64,000 nt of DNA from Candidatus Nitrotoga fabula. GTDB taxonomy: Bacteria > Pseudomonadota > Gammaproteobacteria > Burkholderiales > Gallionellaceae. Shown piece after piece: positions 7,906-15,747 of the stretch; the stretch's first letter is position 1; the number at the start of each line of letters is the position of its first letter. The stretch is taken from positions 1-64,000 of the forward strand of contig NZ_CAJNBL010000041.1 of NCBI RefSeq assembly GCF_905221025.1. The letters run 5' to 3'. The notes beneath the pieces were generated by a model. The model was not told where the DNA came from. It worked only from the letters and a program-made list of their open reading frames with translations, and did no database searches. Position numbers and translations under genes: made by a program.

Positions 7906-8385
7906 TTGAAGAAAACCAGAGTATTGTTTTGTTGTCTTGGGAATATCTGCAGATCGCCTACTGCAGAAGCGGTGTTCAGGGTGCGCGTTGAAGAGGCCGG
8001 ACTGGGGCAGCATATTGAGATTGATTCTGCGGGAACGCATGATTTCCATATCGGAAAACCGCCGGATACACGCACTCAGCGTGCGGCCATGAAGCGCGGG
8101 TACGATATGAGCGGGCTGCGTGGCAGGCAGGTTGAAATTTCCGACTTTTCCCGTTTTGATTATGTGCTGGCCATGGATCATGCCAACATGGAAAATTTGC
8201 AACGATTGTGCCCGCAAAAGGAACAGGGACGTTTAGAACTGTTTCTGAAATATGCAAGCCGGCATGGCGAGCGTGAAGTACCGGATCCGTATTACGGCGG
8301 AGAAGAGGGTTTTGAGCGCGTGCTGGATATGGTGGAGGACGCGGCAGAGGGGTTGTTACGGTATATCCGGCAGGCCTCTGGCTAG
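7906..8385 (+). CDS. Low-molecular-weight protein tyrosine phosphatase
   Basis: A 159-residue cytoplasmic phosphatase of the LMW-PTP family. The active-site P-loop CLGNICRSPTAEA is at residues 10-22 (nucleophile C10, R16), and the general-acid loop DPYYGG lies near the C-terminus. Such enzymes dephosphorylate tyrosine on proteins, and in bacteria some act with envelope polysaccharide kinases; no such kinase is nearby, so the substrate is unknown. An in-frame ATG exists at 7873, but a TTG at 7906 has GAGG eight bases upstream and places the P-loop at its usual distance from the N-terminus, so I prefer it. It follows uvrB by 60 bp and may be co-transcribed. Confidence 0.9.
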   Translation: MKKTRVLFCCLGNICRSPTAEAVFRVRVEEAGLGQHIEIDSAGTHDFHIGKPPDTRTQRAAMKRGYDMSGLRGRQVEISDFSRFDYVLAMDHANMENLQRLCPQKEQGRLELFLKYASRHGEREVPDPYYGGEEGFERVLDMVEDAAEGLLRYIRQASG

Positions 8386-8418
8386 CGGTTTCTGGTGATG
8401 TGGCTTGGTAGCTGGAAT

Positions 8419-8450
8419 AAAAAGCCGCACAGCATGCTGTGCGGCTTTTT
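8419..8450. terminator. Bidirectional intrinsic terminator between phosphatase and rne
   Basis: A perfect palindrome: AAAAAGCCGCACAG on the left mirrors CTGTGCGGCTTTTT on the right. It gives a GC-rich stem with a T-run when read from either side. It separates two converging genes, as expected for a two-way terminator. Confidence 0.92.
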
Positions 8451-8483
8451 ATCCGGATAACTGTATAAGCAGACAGTTACAGA

Positions 8484-11105
8484 TCAGTTCGCCGGATGCT
8501 GAGTTTCAATCTGGATCAGCGGTTCGCTGTTTTCCATGCTGTAAACTTCACGGGGCCGCGAGCGGCGGCGGGACACCGGCGGTGGGGGGGCATCCTGAAT
8601 GGCGATGGTCTTTGCACGCTTGGCTGCATCGGTTTCGATCTGCACTAAACCAGTTTCATCCCTGGTAGTGGCAAGACCCTGTGCCGGCACTGAATCCCGT
8701 TCAACGGAATTAATGGATCCGATTTTTTCCGGTACAGATGCTGCTTCGACTTGGAGCGTTGCAGGTGCATGCTGAATATCCTCAGCAGGCTTGGCCGGAC
8801 TGATTTCAGGAGATACCTGGACTGGCGTGATTGCCGGTTCCGCCGGACTGCTTGCAGTGCTGGCCTCGCTCTGTGAGTGAACAACCTGTTTCAGCGAAGG
8901 CTGGACGGGTTGTATATTCTGCGTGCCTTGCGATGTGGCCGGTTCGAGCGGCTGTGCGGTTTCCACTGGCTTGATTTCTATCTGTTGTACAGCTTCAGGC
9001 TGTGCAGCCTGCTGTTCACTGGATAAATGACCGACTGCCTGTTGCTGTTCGCGGCGTTCGCGTTCGCGCTGCCCTCCACGCCGGCCGCGCTTGCGTCCGG
9101 TACCTTGGCCACTTTCTCCTGTGGGTGCAGTCGGAATGGGTGCAACCTTCGCAATGCTTTCAATGACTGCCGTTTCTACCGGCGGGCGTGGCTGGCGGGG
9201 AGGACGTTCTGCACGTGGTTCCTGGGTCTTGGCAGGAGCAGCCTGTACCGGTTTTTCCGTACGCGGTTGAGATTCCTCGCGGTCGCGACGCGGGTTACGC
9301 TGGCGGTTGCCTTCAGTCCGGTTGGTTTCCTGGCGATTTCCTCCCTGATTCTCGCGTTCACGTCGTGGTTGCTGAGCGGGGCGCGGTTTGGCGGCTGGTT
9401 TTTCGGGTGCTGGTTCTGCTCCCAGCGTTTTGAGCCAGTTTAACAGCCTGGTAAAAATAGAAGGCTCAACTGTTTCCCTGCCGGATCTGACCGGGGCGGG
9501 CTGAGGCGGGGTGATGCTTTGAACGACGGCCTTTGGACGCGGAGGCTTGGTTTCCTGGCTGGCTTTGGAGGTAACCTGGTTGGATTCCGGAACTGCTACC
9601 AGTTTGTAGCTGGCCTGCTGGTTCTCAATGGTCATGTCGTCCTGCCGCAAGCGTGTTACCGTGTAGTGCGGAGTTTCCATATGCGCGTTGGGGATCAGCA
9701 TAATGGTTACTTTCAGCCTGGATTCGATCTGGTGAATCTCGGATCGTTTTTCATTCAGCAGGAAGGTGGCCACATCTAATGGCACCTGTACATGAATGGC
9801 GGCACTGTGTTCTTTCATTGCTTCTTCGCGGACGATGCGCAAAATATGCAAGGCAGAGGATTCGGTACCCCGGATATGGCCGATACCGTTGCAGCGGGGA
9901 CAGGTGGTGTGGTTGCTTTCCTCGAGACTGGGCTGCAGTCGCTGCCGTGAAAGTTCTAGCAGACCGAATCGCGAGATTTTTCCGGTCTGCACGCGCGCCC
10001 GGTCATAGTGCAGGGCATCGCGCAGGCGATTCTCAACTTCGCGCTGGTTACGGGAGCTTTCCATGTCGATAAAGTCAATCACGATCAGGCCGCCCAAATC
10101 GCGCAGGCGCATTTGCCGTGCAATTTCTTCCGCAGCTTCCAGATTGGTATTGAGGGCAGTTGATTCTATATCCGTGCCGCGTGTGGCACGGGCGGAATTG
10201 ATGTCAATAGCAGTTAGTGCTTCGGTGTGGTCAATGATTATGGCGCCGCCGGAGGGAAGGTTTACCTGGCGGGCATGCGCGGATTCAATCTGGTGCTCTA
10301 CCTGGAAGCGCGAGAACAGGGGAACGTCATCCTGGTATCTTTTAATTACATTGACATTGTTGGGCATGACCGTGCTCATGAAGGCACGCGCCTGCTGGTA
10401 GATGTCGTCGGTATCAATGAGGATTTCCCCGATTTCCGGGTGGAAATAGTCGCGGATTGCGCGCACTACCAAGCTGCTTTCGAGATAGATCAGCGAGGGT
10501 GCTTTTTCAGTTTTTGCCGCGCTTTCAATGGCTTCCCATAATTGTCGGAGGTAGTTCAGATCCCATTGCAGTTCTTCCAGATTCCGGCCGATTCCGGCTG
10601 TTCTGGCAATGATGCTGGCCCCGGGAGGAATTTCAAGCTGTGAAAGGATGTCGCGCAGTTCGTTGCGTTCTTCGCCTTCGACGCGGCGCGAAACGCCACC
10701 CCCGCTTGGATTGTTTGGCATCAACACAATGTAACGGCCGGCCAGGCTGATGTAGGTGGTGAGCGCGGCTCCTTTGTTGCCACGCTCATCTTTTTCTACC
10801 TGGACGAGCAGTTCCTGGCCTTCGCGCAATGCTTCCCGGATACTGGGGCGGCCGCTGCCGTCGTAATTCAGGTAATTGTCGGGTGAAACCTCCTTGAATG
10901 GCAGGAAGCCGTGGCGGGTACCGCCATATTCGACAAAGGCTGCTTCCAGGCTGGGTTCGATACGGGTGATGACTGCCTTGTAAATGTTACTTTTGCGTTG
11001 CTCTTTTCCTGCGGATTCAATGTCTAGGTCAATTAATTTCTGACCGTCAACAATGGCGACACGAAGTTCTTCCGCTTGTGTCGCATTGAATAACATGCGT
11101 TTCAT
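8484..11105 (-). CDS. rne: Ribonuclease E
   Basis: The main endoribonuclease of mRNA decay and rRNA/tRNA processing, and scaffold of the degradosome. Numbering from the ATG at 11105 (873 residues), an S1 domain lies at about 37-120. The catalytic metal aspartates are D301 ([10 protein letters not shown]) and D344 (IVIDFIDM), and the zinc-link cysteines are CPRC at 402-405. Beyond about residue 500 the protein becomes the disordered, proline-, arginine- and glutamine-rich scaffold region with RNA-binding basic patches ([16 protein letters not shown]). The tail repeats a short VQIET/IQIET motif twice. An earlier in-frame start (11141) exists, but 11105 has GGGAGA at a good distance and begins with the conserved [10 protein letters not shown]. 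The long 5' region may allow self-regulation, as in E. coli. Confidence 0.96.
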   Translation of the reverse strand: MKRMLFNATQAEELRVAIVDGQKLIDLDIESAGKEQRKSNIYKAVITRIEPSLEAAFVEYGGTRHGFLPFKEVSPDNYLNYDGSGRPSIREALREGQELLVQVEKDERGNKGAALTTYISLAGRYIVLMPNNPSGGGVSRRVEGEERNELRDILSQLEIPPGASIIARTAGIGRNLEELQWDLNYLRQLWEAIESAAKTEKAPSLIYLESSLVVRAIRDYFHPEIGEILIDTDDIYQQARAFMSTVMPNNVNVIKRYQDDVPLFSRFQVEHQIESAHARQVNLPSGGAIIIDHTEALTAIDINSARATRGTDIESTALNTNLEAAEEIARQMRLRDLGGLIVIDFIDMESSRNQREVENRLRDALHYDRARVQTGKISRFGLLELSRQRLQPSLEESNHTTCPRCNGIGHIRGTESSALHILRIVREEAMKEHSAAIHVQVPLDVATFLLNEKRSEIHQIESRLKVTIMLIPNAHMETPHYTVTRLRQDDMTIENQQASYKLVAVPESNQVTSKASQETKPPRPKAVVQSITPPQPAPVRSGRETVEPSIFTRLLNWLKTLGAEPAPEKPAAKPRPAQQPRRERENQGGNRQETNRTEGNRQRNPRRDREESQPRTEKPVQAAPAKTQEPRAERPPRQPRPPVETAVIESIAKVAPIPTAPTGESGQGTGRKRGRRGGQRERERREQQQAVGHLSSEQQAAQPEAVQQIEIKPVETAQPLEPATSQGTQNIQPVQPSLKQVVHSQSEASTASSPAEPAITPVQVSPEISPAKPAEDIQHAPATLQVEAASVPEKIGSINSVERDSVPAQGLATTRDETGLVQIETDAAKRAKTIAIQDAPPPPVSRRRSRPREVYSMENSEPLIQIETQHPAN

Positions 11106-11501
11106 TATATTTTCTCCCGCGCTCTGACACGGGCAGAACAAATCCAGACATAGTTAACCGCTTGCGAGGAGGCGAATAAGGGCCATGCAATTTTTGCTGA
11201 TATGGCGATGTCGATGTTTGTTCAAGATATTATTCTCTGTTATTAGCTTGTTACTAATTGCAGGTGCCGCCGATGCGTTGGTTTTCGGGGCGACACGGAG
11301 AAAATCAACAGGTGCTTTGAGCGCGTAAATCAATTACTATCACTGCTTATCCCGGTGAGTGACATTAACCGGATAGCGTTTACGGGGCGGCGGCATGGTT
11401 GCCTGCTCGTCACTTATGGGGAATTTACATCCCATTTTTCCGTTAGCCAGTACGCGTTACATTAGGAATACCCGAACACGTTATTGTAGAGTATAAGCAT
11501 A
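11106..11501. other. Long divergent intergenic region rne/rluC
   Basis: These ~400 bases carry the leaders of two divergent genes. The layout (rne with a long 5' region facing rluC) is the same as in enterobacteria, where the rne leader is the target of autoregulation by RNase E. I see no coding frame. I cannot fix a promoter with confidence; TTGAAC...TATCAG with a 17-bp gap on the minus strand is one weak candidate for rne. Confidence 0.5.
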
Positions 11502-12470
11502 TTGGAACATTTACGCAAAGAATCTGTATTTTGGACAAATATTGACGAAGGTAGTTGTGGTCAGCGCATAGATAATTTTCTATGCAAATTTCTCAAGGGT
11601 GTGCCCAAAAGTCATCTTTATCGCATTTTGCGCAGCGGGGAGGTGCGCGTCAATAAGAAACGTGTTGACCAGAATTATCGCCTGCAGGCTGGCGATCAGG
11701 TTCGTATCCCGCCAGTCAGGGTGGCAGAGGAGCGAGCCCGCGATTATGTCCCGGCGCTTGAATTTCCTGTTCTGTATGAAGATGAAGCGCTGCTGGTGAT
11801 CGCTAAACCAGCCGGGGTTGCGGTTCATGGCGGAAGTGGAGTCAGCTTCGGGGTGATTGAGCAATTACGTAGCGCCCGGCCACAAACCCGGTTCCTGGAA
11901 CTGGTTCATCGCCTGGATCGTGAAACGACGGGCGTTCTTCTCCTGGCAAAGAAACGCTCTGCCCTGGTTCAACTGCACGAGCAGTTCCGGGAAGGGAAAA
12001 ACGACAAGCGTTACCTGTGTCTGGTGGCGGGAAACTGGCAGAATTCCAGGCAGCACGTGAAATTGCCTCTGCATAAATTTATTTCCCGGGATGGCGAGAA
12101 GAGAGTGATGGTGCGGGACGATGGTCAAGCTGCACATACCATTTTTACCTTGCAGAGAAACTGGCCGGGTTATAGCCTGCTTGAGGCAGAGTTGAAAACC
12201 GGGCGCACGCACCAGATTCGTGTGCATTTGTCTCATTTGGGTTTTCCTATTGCGGGTGATGACAAGTACGGCAATTTCAGCGGGAACAAGCTGCTTGCCA
12301 AACAGGGCTTGAAGCGCATGTTTTTGCATGCCTGCAGTATTACTTTTGCCCATCCGCTAACCCAGGAAATTTTGCGGCTGCGGGCACCCCTGCCCGTTGA
12401 GTTGCAGCGCTTTCTGGACAGGCTGGACAGAAATGATTTGTCACCGGTGGATGCCAGTCGGTGCAAGTGA
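11502..12470 (+). CDS. rluC: Ribosomal large-subunit pseudouridine synthase C
   Basis: This 322-residue enzyme of the RluA family converts specific uridines of 23S rRNA (positions 955, 2504 and 2580 in E. coli) to pseudouridine. An S4-like RNA-binding domain (about 18-75, RIDNFLCKFLKGVPKSHLYR) is followed by the catalytic domain with HRLDRETTG (catalytic D139), KRYLCLVAG and the RTHQIRVHLSHLGFPIAGD segment. The divergent position beside rne is conserved and supports RluC rather than RluD. The start is TTG at 11502, with no strong ribosome-binding site. Confidence 0.92.
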   Translation: MEHLRKESVFWTNIDEGSCGQRIDNFLCKFLKGVPKSHLYRILRSGEVRVNKKRVDQNYRLQAGDQVRIPPVRVAEERARDYVPALEFPVLYEDEALLVIAKPAGVAVHGGSGVSFGVIEQLRSARPQTRFLELVHRLDRETTGVLLLAKKRSALVQLHEQFREGKNDKRYLCLVAGNWQNSRQHVKLPLHKFISRDGEKRVMVRDDGQAAHTIFTLQRNWPGYSLLEAELKTGRTHQIRVHLSHLGFPIAGDDKYGNFSGNKLLAKQGLKRMFLHACSITFAHPLTQEILRLRAPLPVELQRFLDRLDRNDLSPVDASRCK

Positions 12471-12723
12471 ATCTGGTTTTGTTGCAGCATCAGGGTTGAT
12501 CTATCACTTCAACAATCATTTCCGGGGGGTATTTTCTACTTCAGCCTTGGCTGACAGATGCGAATTTTTCCAGAGAGCATACGCAGCCGTGAAAACATGT
12601 CATGTTTGCTCCCGATGGGCTTTTTTTTCTCATAAAGCTGGATCGTATCCGGATGGGGCGTGCATGGAAGCGTATTCCTGACAAAAATGCTAGAATATAT
12701 CATTGAATTTTTGATTGAATTAC

Positions 12724-13380
12724 ATGGCAAAACGTTATGATTTGATTGTGTTTGATTGGGATGGCACCGTGATGGACTCGACCGGGGTGATTGCTGGTTC
12801 TATTCAGGCAGCGTGCAGGGATTTGGGTTTGGATGAGCCCAGTGATATGGTCTGCAAGCATGTGATCGGGCTCGGGTTGCATGAAGCTTTGCGCCAGGCC
12901 GTTCCGGGCGTGCCTGAGAGTAAGCGCGGCGATCTGGTAGAACGTTACCGTCATCATTATCTTTTGCAGGATGGCACCCTGTCGTTGTATGAAGGGGCGG
13001 TCCAGACCATTACAGAATTGCATGCTGCCGGTCACTGGCTGGCTGTTGCAACGGGGAAAAGCCGGATCGGTCTGGAGCGTGCCATGAAGACCAGCGGAAT
13101 GAAGCCATTTTTTCATACGACCCGGACTGCGGATCAGACATTTTCCAAGCCGAACCCGGCAATGCTGCTGGAAATAATGGATGAAATTGGAATCGAGGCA
13201 AGACGTGTACTGATGGTGGGGGATACTACTCATGACCTGCAGATGGCTCGTAATGCAGGAGTGAACGCAATTGGAGTGACGCATGGAGCGCATCCGGCAG
13301 AGCAATTGCTTGCCATGCAGCCCTTGGCATTGCTGGATGATTTTACGGGTTTGCGGTCGTGGTTCAAGGAGCATGCATGA
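12724..13380 (+). CDS. HAD-superfamily phosphatase, phosphoglycolate phosphatase-like
   Basis: A 218-residue HAD subfamily IA hydrolase. Motif I is DWDGT at 11-15 (nucleophile D11, acid D13), motif II is the T of VATGKSR, motif III lies around the K of FSKPNP, and motif IV is VGDTTHDLQMARNAG. Such enzymes remove phosphate from small molecules; phosphoglycolate is the common guess, but the substrate is not readable. An in-frame TTG at 12715 precedes it, but the ATG at 12724 fits the family start better. It lies between rluC and sppA, an arrangement common in betaproteobacteria. Confidence 0.85.
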   Translation: MAKRYDLIVFDWDGTVMDSTGVIAGSIQAACRDLGLDEPSDMVCKHVIGLGLHEALRQAVPGVPESKRGDLVERYRHHYLLQDGTLSLYEGAVQTITELHAAGHWLAVATGKSRIGLERAMKTSGMKPFFHTTRTADQTFSKPNPAMLLEIMDEIGIEARRVLMVGDTTHDLQMARNAGVNAIGVTHGAHPAEQLLAMQPLALLDDFTGLRSWFKEHA

Positions 13381-13489
13381 TCAGGGCCGTGCCGGACGTT
13401 ACTGTATATGTTGCATAAACGTATAGTTTATGGGTGTGTGTGGTTGGTTTTATGTATTCAGGGCACAGCCTAAATGTTGAGGGACAATA

Positions 13490-14437
13490 ATGTTAGAGCA
13501 AGAAAATAACTGGGAACGCGGTGTGCTGGAGAAACTCGCGATGTCCGCTTTGCAGGAGCAACGTCGCGCACGTCATTGGAGTATTTTTTTCAAAATTCTG
13601 ATGTTTGGGTACTTGGGCATATTTCTGTTCTTTCTTGCCGGCTGGATTGGAAATGCAGGTTTGACGCGAAGCGGAAAGCATACGGCACTGGTGGATATGC
13701 ATGGCGTGATTGCAGCAGAAACTGCAGCGAACGCGGACAGCGTCATATCCAGTTTGCAGGATGCCTTTAAGGATAAGCATACCCAGGGCGTGATTCTGCG
13801 GGTGGATAGCCCCGGAGGTAGTCCGGTGCAGTCTGGTTATATCAATGATGAAATCTTGCGCCTGCGCGCTAAATACCCGGATATCCCATTATATGTGGTT
13901 GTTGAGGATATATGTGCTTCTGGATGCTATTACGTGGCTGCTGCTGCAGACAAGATTTTTGTCAACAAAGCCAGTCTGGTGGGATCCATTGGCGTGCTGA
14001 TGGATGGTTTTGGTTTTACGGGTGCGATGGAAAAGCTGGGGGTTGATCGGCGTCTGCTGACGGCAGGCAAGAATAAAGGATTCATGGACCCGTTTTCTCC
14101 TGTCAATGAAGGGCAGAAGGAGCATGCTAAAAAAATGCTTGCGGATATCCACCAGCAATTTATTGAGGTTGTAAAGCAGGGTCGAGGTCAGCGCCTGGCT
14201 TCATCCCCGGATTTGTTCAGCGGTTTGATTTGGACCGGGAAAAAAAGCATCGAGCTTGGCCTGGCAGATGAAATGGGCAGCCTGGAAAGTGTGGCACGTG
14301 ATGTGATCAAGGCCGAGGATATTGTTGACTTTACAACCCATGAAGGTCTTACTGAGCGTCTTGCAAAGCGTTTTGGTGCAGGGATGGCAAGCGGGTTGCA
14401 GGAATTGATTGCACAGACTGAAATCAAGTTTAGATAA
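13490..14437 (+). CDS. sppA: Signal peptide peptidase SppA (36K type)
   Basis: A membrane-anchored serine protease that cleaves leftover signal peptides. It is the single-domain short form, 315 residues. One transmembrane anchor lies at about 32-54. The ClpP/crotonase-fold core carries VDSPGGSP (105-112), the nucleophile serine in ASGCYYVAA (S144) and the general-base lysine in AGKNKG (K194 or K196; the spacing to S144 favours K196). The ATG is preceded by GAGGG at a good distance. It follows the HAD gene by about 110 bp and converges with tesA. Confidence 0.92.
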   Translation: MLEQENNWERGVLEKLAMSALQEQRRARHWSIFFKILMFGYLGIFLFFLAGWIGNAGLTRSGKHTALVDMHGVIAAETAANADSVISSLQDAFKDKHTQGVILRVDSPGGSPVQSGYINDEILRLRAKYPDIPLYVVVEDICASGCYYVAAAADKIFVNKASLVGSIGVLMDGFGFTGAMEKLGVDRRLLTAGKNKGFMDPFSPVNEGQKEHAKKMLADIHQQFIEVVKQGRGQRLASSPDLFSGLIWTGKKSIELGLADEMGSLESVARDVIKAEDIVDFTTHEGLTERLAKRFGAGMASGLQELIAQTEIKFR

Positions 14438-14465
14438 ATTCAACTGGCAGAAACGAAAATTAGCC

Positions 14466-15089
14466 TTAAAGAAGCAGTTTTAGCCTGGCCAGGATGGTTT
14501 GCATGATCTGCTTTTGTGCCGAAGCGGTGGGGTGCAAATTGTCGGCCTGAAATTGTTCCGGTTGTATATTGTCCAGCATGAACGGCACAAGTTCTATGCG
14601 GTGGCGTTGCGCCAGCCTGGGGTAGATTGCCTTGAACTGACTGGTGTATTGTTTTCCATAGTTTGGTGGGATCTGAATTCCAACCAGCAGTACTTTTCGG
14701 TTGCTTTTCTCTGATTGCCGGATAATAGAGCTTAGGTTGGCTTCGATATCGGCAATGGGTGCGCCTCGCAGGCCATCGTTAGCGCCGAGTTCAACAATGA
14801 CAATGCTTGGGGAGTGCTGGCGCAGGGCATAAGCGATGCGCCGACTTCCTCCGCTGGCAGTTTCGCCGCTTATACTGGCGTTTACCACCTTGTACTGGGG
14901 ATAAGTGCGCTGTAGTTCCTGCTGCAACAGATGGACCCAGCCTGAGGTCCGAGGCATTCGGTATGCCGCAGACAGGCTATCGCCAAATACCAGTATGGTT
15001 TGCTGCTGTGCGTTACTCACACCGTACAGCAGACAGAAAACAACAAATAAAACGGTTTGTAGGAAAGCGGAGTATTTCATGGCATTCAT
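14466..15089 (-). CDS. tesA: GDSL esterase/thioesterase, TesA type
   Basis: A periplasmic SGNH-fold acyl-CoA thioesterase/arylesterase/lysophospholipase. A signal peptide ends around residue 27 (YGVSNA-QQQ). The block I motif FGDSLSAAY holds S38, block III GANDG holds the oxyanion asparagine, and block V DNLHPTA holds D183 and H186. Length (207) matches E. coli TesA. Two starts, 15089 and 15080, are four residues apart in the protein and neither has a ribosome-binding site. It is head to head with ybbA, the same neighbour as in E. coli. Confidence 0.92.
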   Translation of the reverse strand: MNAMKYSAFLQTVLFVVFCLLYGVSNAQQQTILVFGDSLSAAYRMPRTSGWVHLLQQELQRTYPQYKVVNASISGETASGGSRRIAYALRQHSPSIVIVELGANDGLRGAPIADIEANLSSIIRQSEKSNRKVLLVGIQIPPNYGKQYTSQFKAIYPRLAQRHRIELVPFMLDNIQPEQFQADNLHPTASAQKQIMQTILARLKLLL

Positions 15090-15747
15090 TTTGCAGGCGA
15101 TTGATCTGGGTAAGCAAGTAGAAAGCGGGGGTCAGCCCCTCGTCATTCTCAACAATATCAGTTTTTCTGTCGAAACAGGGGATAGTCTGGCTATTCTAGG
15201 TGCTTCCGGCTCGGGAAAATCCACACTGCTTGGGCTGTTGGCCGGACTGGATGTTCCCAGCAATGGTACCGTGTACCTTGACGGGGTGGATATTTTTTCT
15301 TTTGATGAGGATGGCCGTGCCCGCATACGTGGACGACTTGCAGGTTTTGTCTTTCAGTCTTTTCAGTTATTGCCAGCGCTGACCGCGTTGGAAAACGTCA
15401 TGTTACCGCTGGAGCTCCATGGTTTGGCAGATGCGCGCGAGCGGGCAACCGCCGCCTTGCAGCGCGTAGGCCTGGAGGCGCGTCTTGGCCATTTACCCAG
15501 GCATTTATCGGGAGGTGAGCAACAGCGCGTGGCTATAGCGCGCGCATTTGTCGTACGGCCAAAAATTTTGTTCGCAGATGAACCCACGGGTAACCTGGAT
15601 GCTGTTACCGGTGGCCAGGTGATTGATCTCATGCAGGAATTGAATAGTGCGCAGGGCACAACCCTTATTCTGGTGACGCATGACAAATCTCTCGCGCAAA
15701 AATGCGGGCGCCAATTGCATCTTTCGAATGGACGGCTTGTGTCGTGA
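15079..15747 (+). CDS. ybbA: ABC transporter ATP-binding protein, YbbA/LolD type
   Basis: The ATPase of a MacB/LolD-type ABC system (222 residues). Walker A GASGSGKS is at 41-48, the Q-loop is at Q93, the signature LSGGEQQ at 143-149, Walker B ILFADE at 163-168, and the H-loop is in LVTHD. It would power the large permease encoded next. An open frame extends upstream across the tesA start, but the ATG at 15079 has GGAG at a good distance. That ATG shares bases with a tesA start codon on the other strand (CATG), so there is no intergenic DNA and each promoter must lie in the other gene. Confidence 0.93.
   Translation: MAFILQAIDLGKQVESGGQPLVILNNISFSVETGDSLAILGASGSGKSTLLGLLAGLDVPSNGTVYLDGVDIFSFDEDGRARIRGRLAGFVFQSFQLLPALTALENVMLPLELHGLADARERATAALQRVGLEARLGHLPRHLSGGEQQRVAIARAFVVRPKILFADEPTGNLDAVTGGQVIDLMQELNSAQGTTLILVTHDKSLAQKCGRQLHLSNGRLVS

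Noticed and set aside
12592-12630. Hairpin AAACATGTCATGTTT and T-run after rluC as a terminator
   Set aside because: The dyad is AT-rich with almost no loop, and the T-run lies about 20 bp away; too weak to call.
12700-13374. 224-codon minus-strand frame
   Set aside because: Antisense shadow of the HAD phosphatase gene.
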